This document shows, piece after piece, positions 5,915 to 6,114 of a DNA stretch of 6,114 bases. Origin of the DNA: Campylobacteraceae bacterium (lineage in GTDB: Bacteria > Campylobacterota > Campylobacteria > Campylobacterales > Campylobacteraceae). The notes below the pieces were generated by a model. That model was not told the origin of the DNA. It was given only the letters and a program-made list of their open reading frames with translations, and did not search any database. The stretch covers positions 1-6,114 of the forward strand of contig JAAYLJ010000067.1 of NCBI GenBank assembly GCA_012521935.1, given 5' to 3'. A program made the position numbers and the translations under genes. Each line of letters opens with the position of its first letter. Position 1 is the stretch's first letter.

Positions 5915-5929
5915 GCTACCTAGAGATCT
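5905..5929. terminator. Bidirectional hairpin between the efflux ATPase gene and the convergent gene
   Basis: A perfect nine-base inverted repeat, AGATCTCTA / TAGAGATCT, with a seven-base loop (5914-5920). It includes the end of the ATPase gene (stop 5912-5914) and the end of the - strand gene (stop 5916-5918). There is no strong T-run after the stem on either strand. It probably ends or protects both transcripts. Confidence 0.55.
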
Positions 5930-6114
5930 CCACTGGATTTTCAATCCAACCATCTTTACTCATTTGAGAAATAGAGGGTTCCTCCACCCTCAAACTCTCC
6001 TTTTCTACCCCCTCATCAAGCAAGGCTTGGAAGATAGTAAGAGATCTCTCTTTTGCTAAATTTATCAAATCTTCTTTACTTACTTCTTGAACTGTAATTA
6101 GTTTTTTATAGATA
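5916..6114 (-). CDS. C-terminal end of a - strand gene, possibly DUF748 (AsmA-like) protein (partial)
   Basis: An open frame enters from the right edge and ends at TAG (bases 5916-5918 on the opposite strand), giving 65 visible residues with no internal stop. The start lies outside the window. The visible part reads SKEDLINLAKERSLTIFQAL then LLDEGVEKESLRVEEPSI, and ends GWIENPVEISR. The helix pattern (D-L-x-x-L-A-x-x-R-x-x-x-I-x-x-x-L) followed by G-V-x-x-x-x-L-x-V-x-x-P resembles the C-terminus of DUF748 envelope proteins, and more loosely OmpA-like domains. The final E-I-S-R takes the place of the closing strand. I hold this family call only tentatively. Base composition and codon use match the rest of the window, so it is likely a real gene. 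It converges on the efflux ATPase gene with one base between the stops. Confidence 0.65.
   Translation of the reverse strand, partial: IYKKLITVQEVSKEDLINLAKERSLTIFQALLDEGVEKESLRVEEPSISQMSKDGWIENPVEISR

Noticed and set aside
5924..6050. Repeated GAGATCTC palindromes near the right edge
   Set aside because: The short palindrome recurs near 5924 and 6041, but AGATCT also appears elsewhere in the window at a rate not far from chance. No regular spacing or repeat unit is visible.

Overview
The window is AT-rich, densely packed bacterial DNA. Strong use of AGA arginine codons, short leaders, promoters with a recognisable -10 but poor -35, and overlapping gene ends suggest a free-living Campylobacterota member (Sulfurimonas, Sulfuricurvum or Arcobacter type). 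The phylum is an inference from protein style and codon use; no rRNA or other phylogenetic marker is present.

Left part (1-3100, + strand): after the last codons of an upstream gene comes an apparent three-gene operon. It encodes a short CstA-family pyruvate/peptide-type transporter, an 85-residue soluble protein ending in Cys-Cys-stop (the type I recall being labelled 'cory-CC-star' in NCBI annotation), and a single-domain ArsA/Get3-family ATPase. The genes overlap (17 bases, then a TAATG junction), so their products are probably made in linked amounts. No arsenic genes accompany the ATPase. This transporter / CC-tailed partner / ArsA-like ATPase set is the most interesting item in the window.

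Middle (3093-3660): a META/HslJ-like lipoprotein gene lies on the - strand. It converges on the ATPase gene with an 8-base stop overlap buried in a perfect inverted repeat. It diverges from the next operon across a 142-base intergenic region holding an SmtB/ArsR-type operator.

Right part (3661-5914, + strand): a metal-resistance operon with an ArsR/SmtB-family sensor that appears to carry both an alpha3N-type cysteine site and a complete alpha5 site, overlapping by 8 bases a P1B-2 (Zn/Cd/Pb) efflux ATPase. The ATPase has a short Cys/Ser-rich N-terminus in place of an HMA domain. The sensor would repress the operon through the operator and release it when Zn/Cd/Pb rises.

Right edge (5916-6114, - strand): the C-terminal 65 residues of another gene, perhaps a DUF748 (AsmA-like) envelope protein. 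It converges on the ATPase gene with stop codons one base apart, again inside a perfect inverted repeat. There is no gene-free stretch over 300 bases, and I see no mobile element, tRNA, rRNA or CRISPR array.
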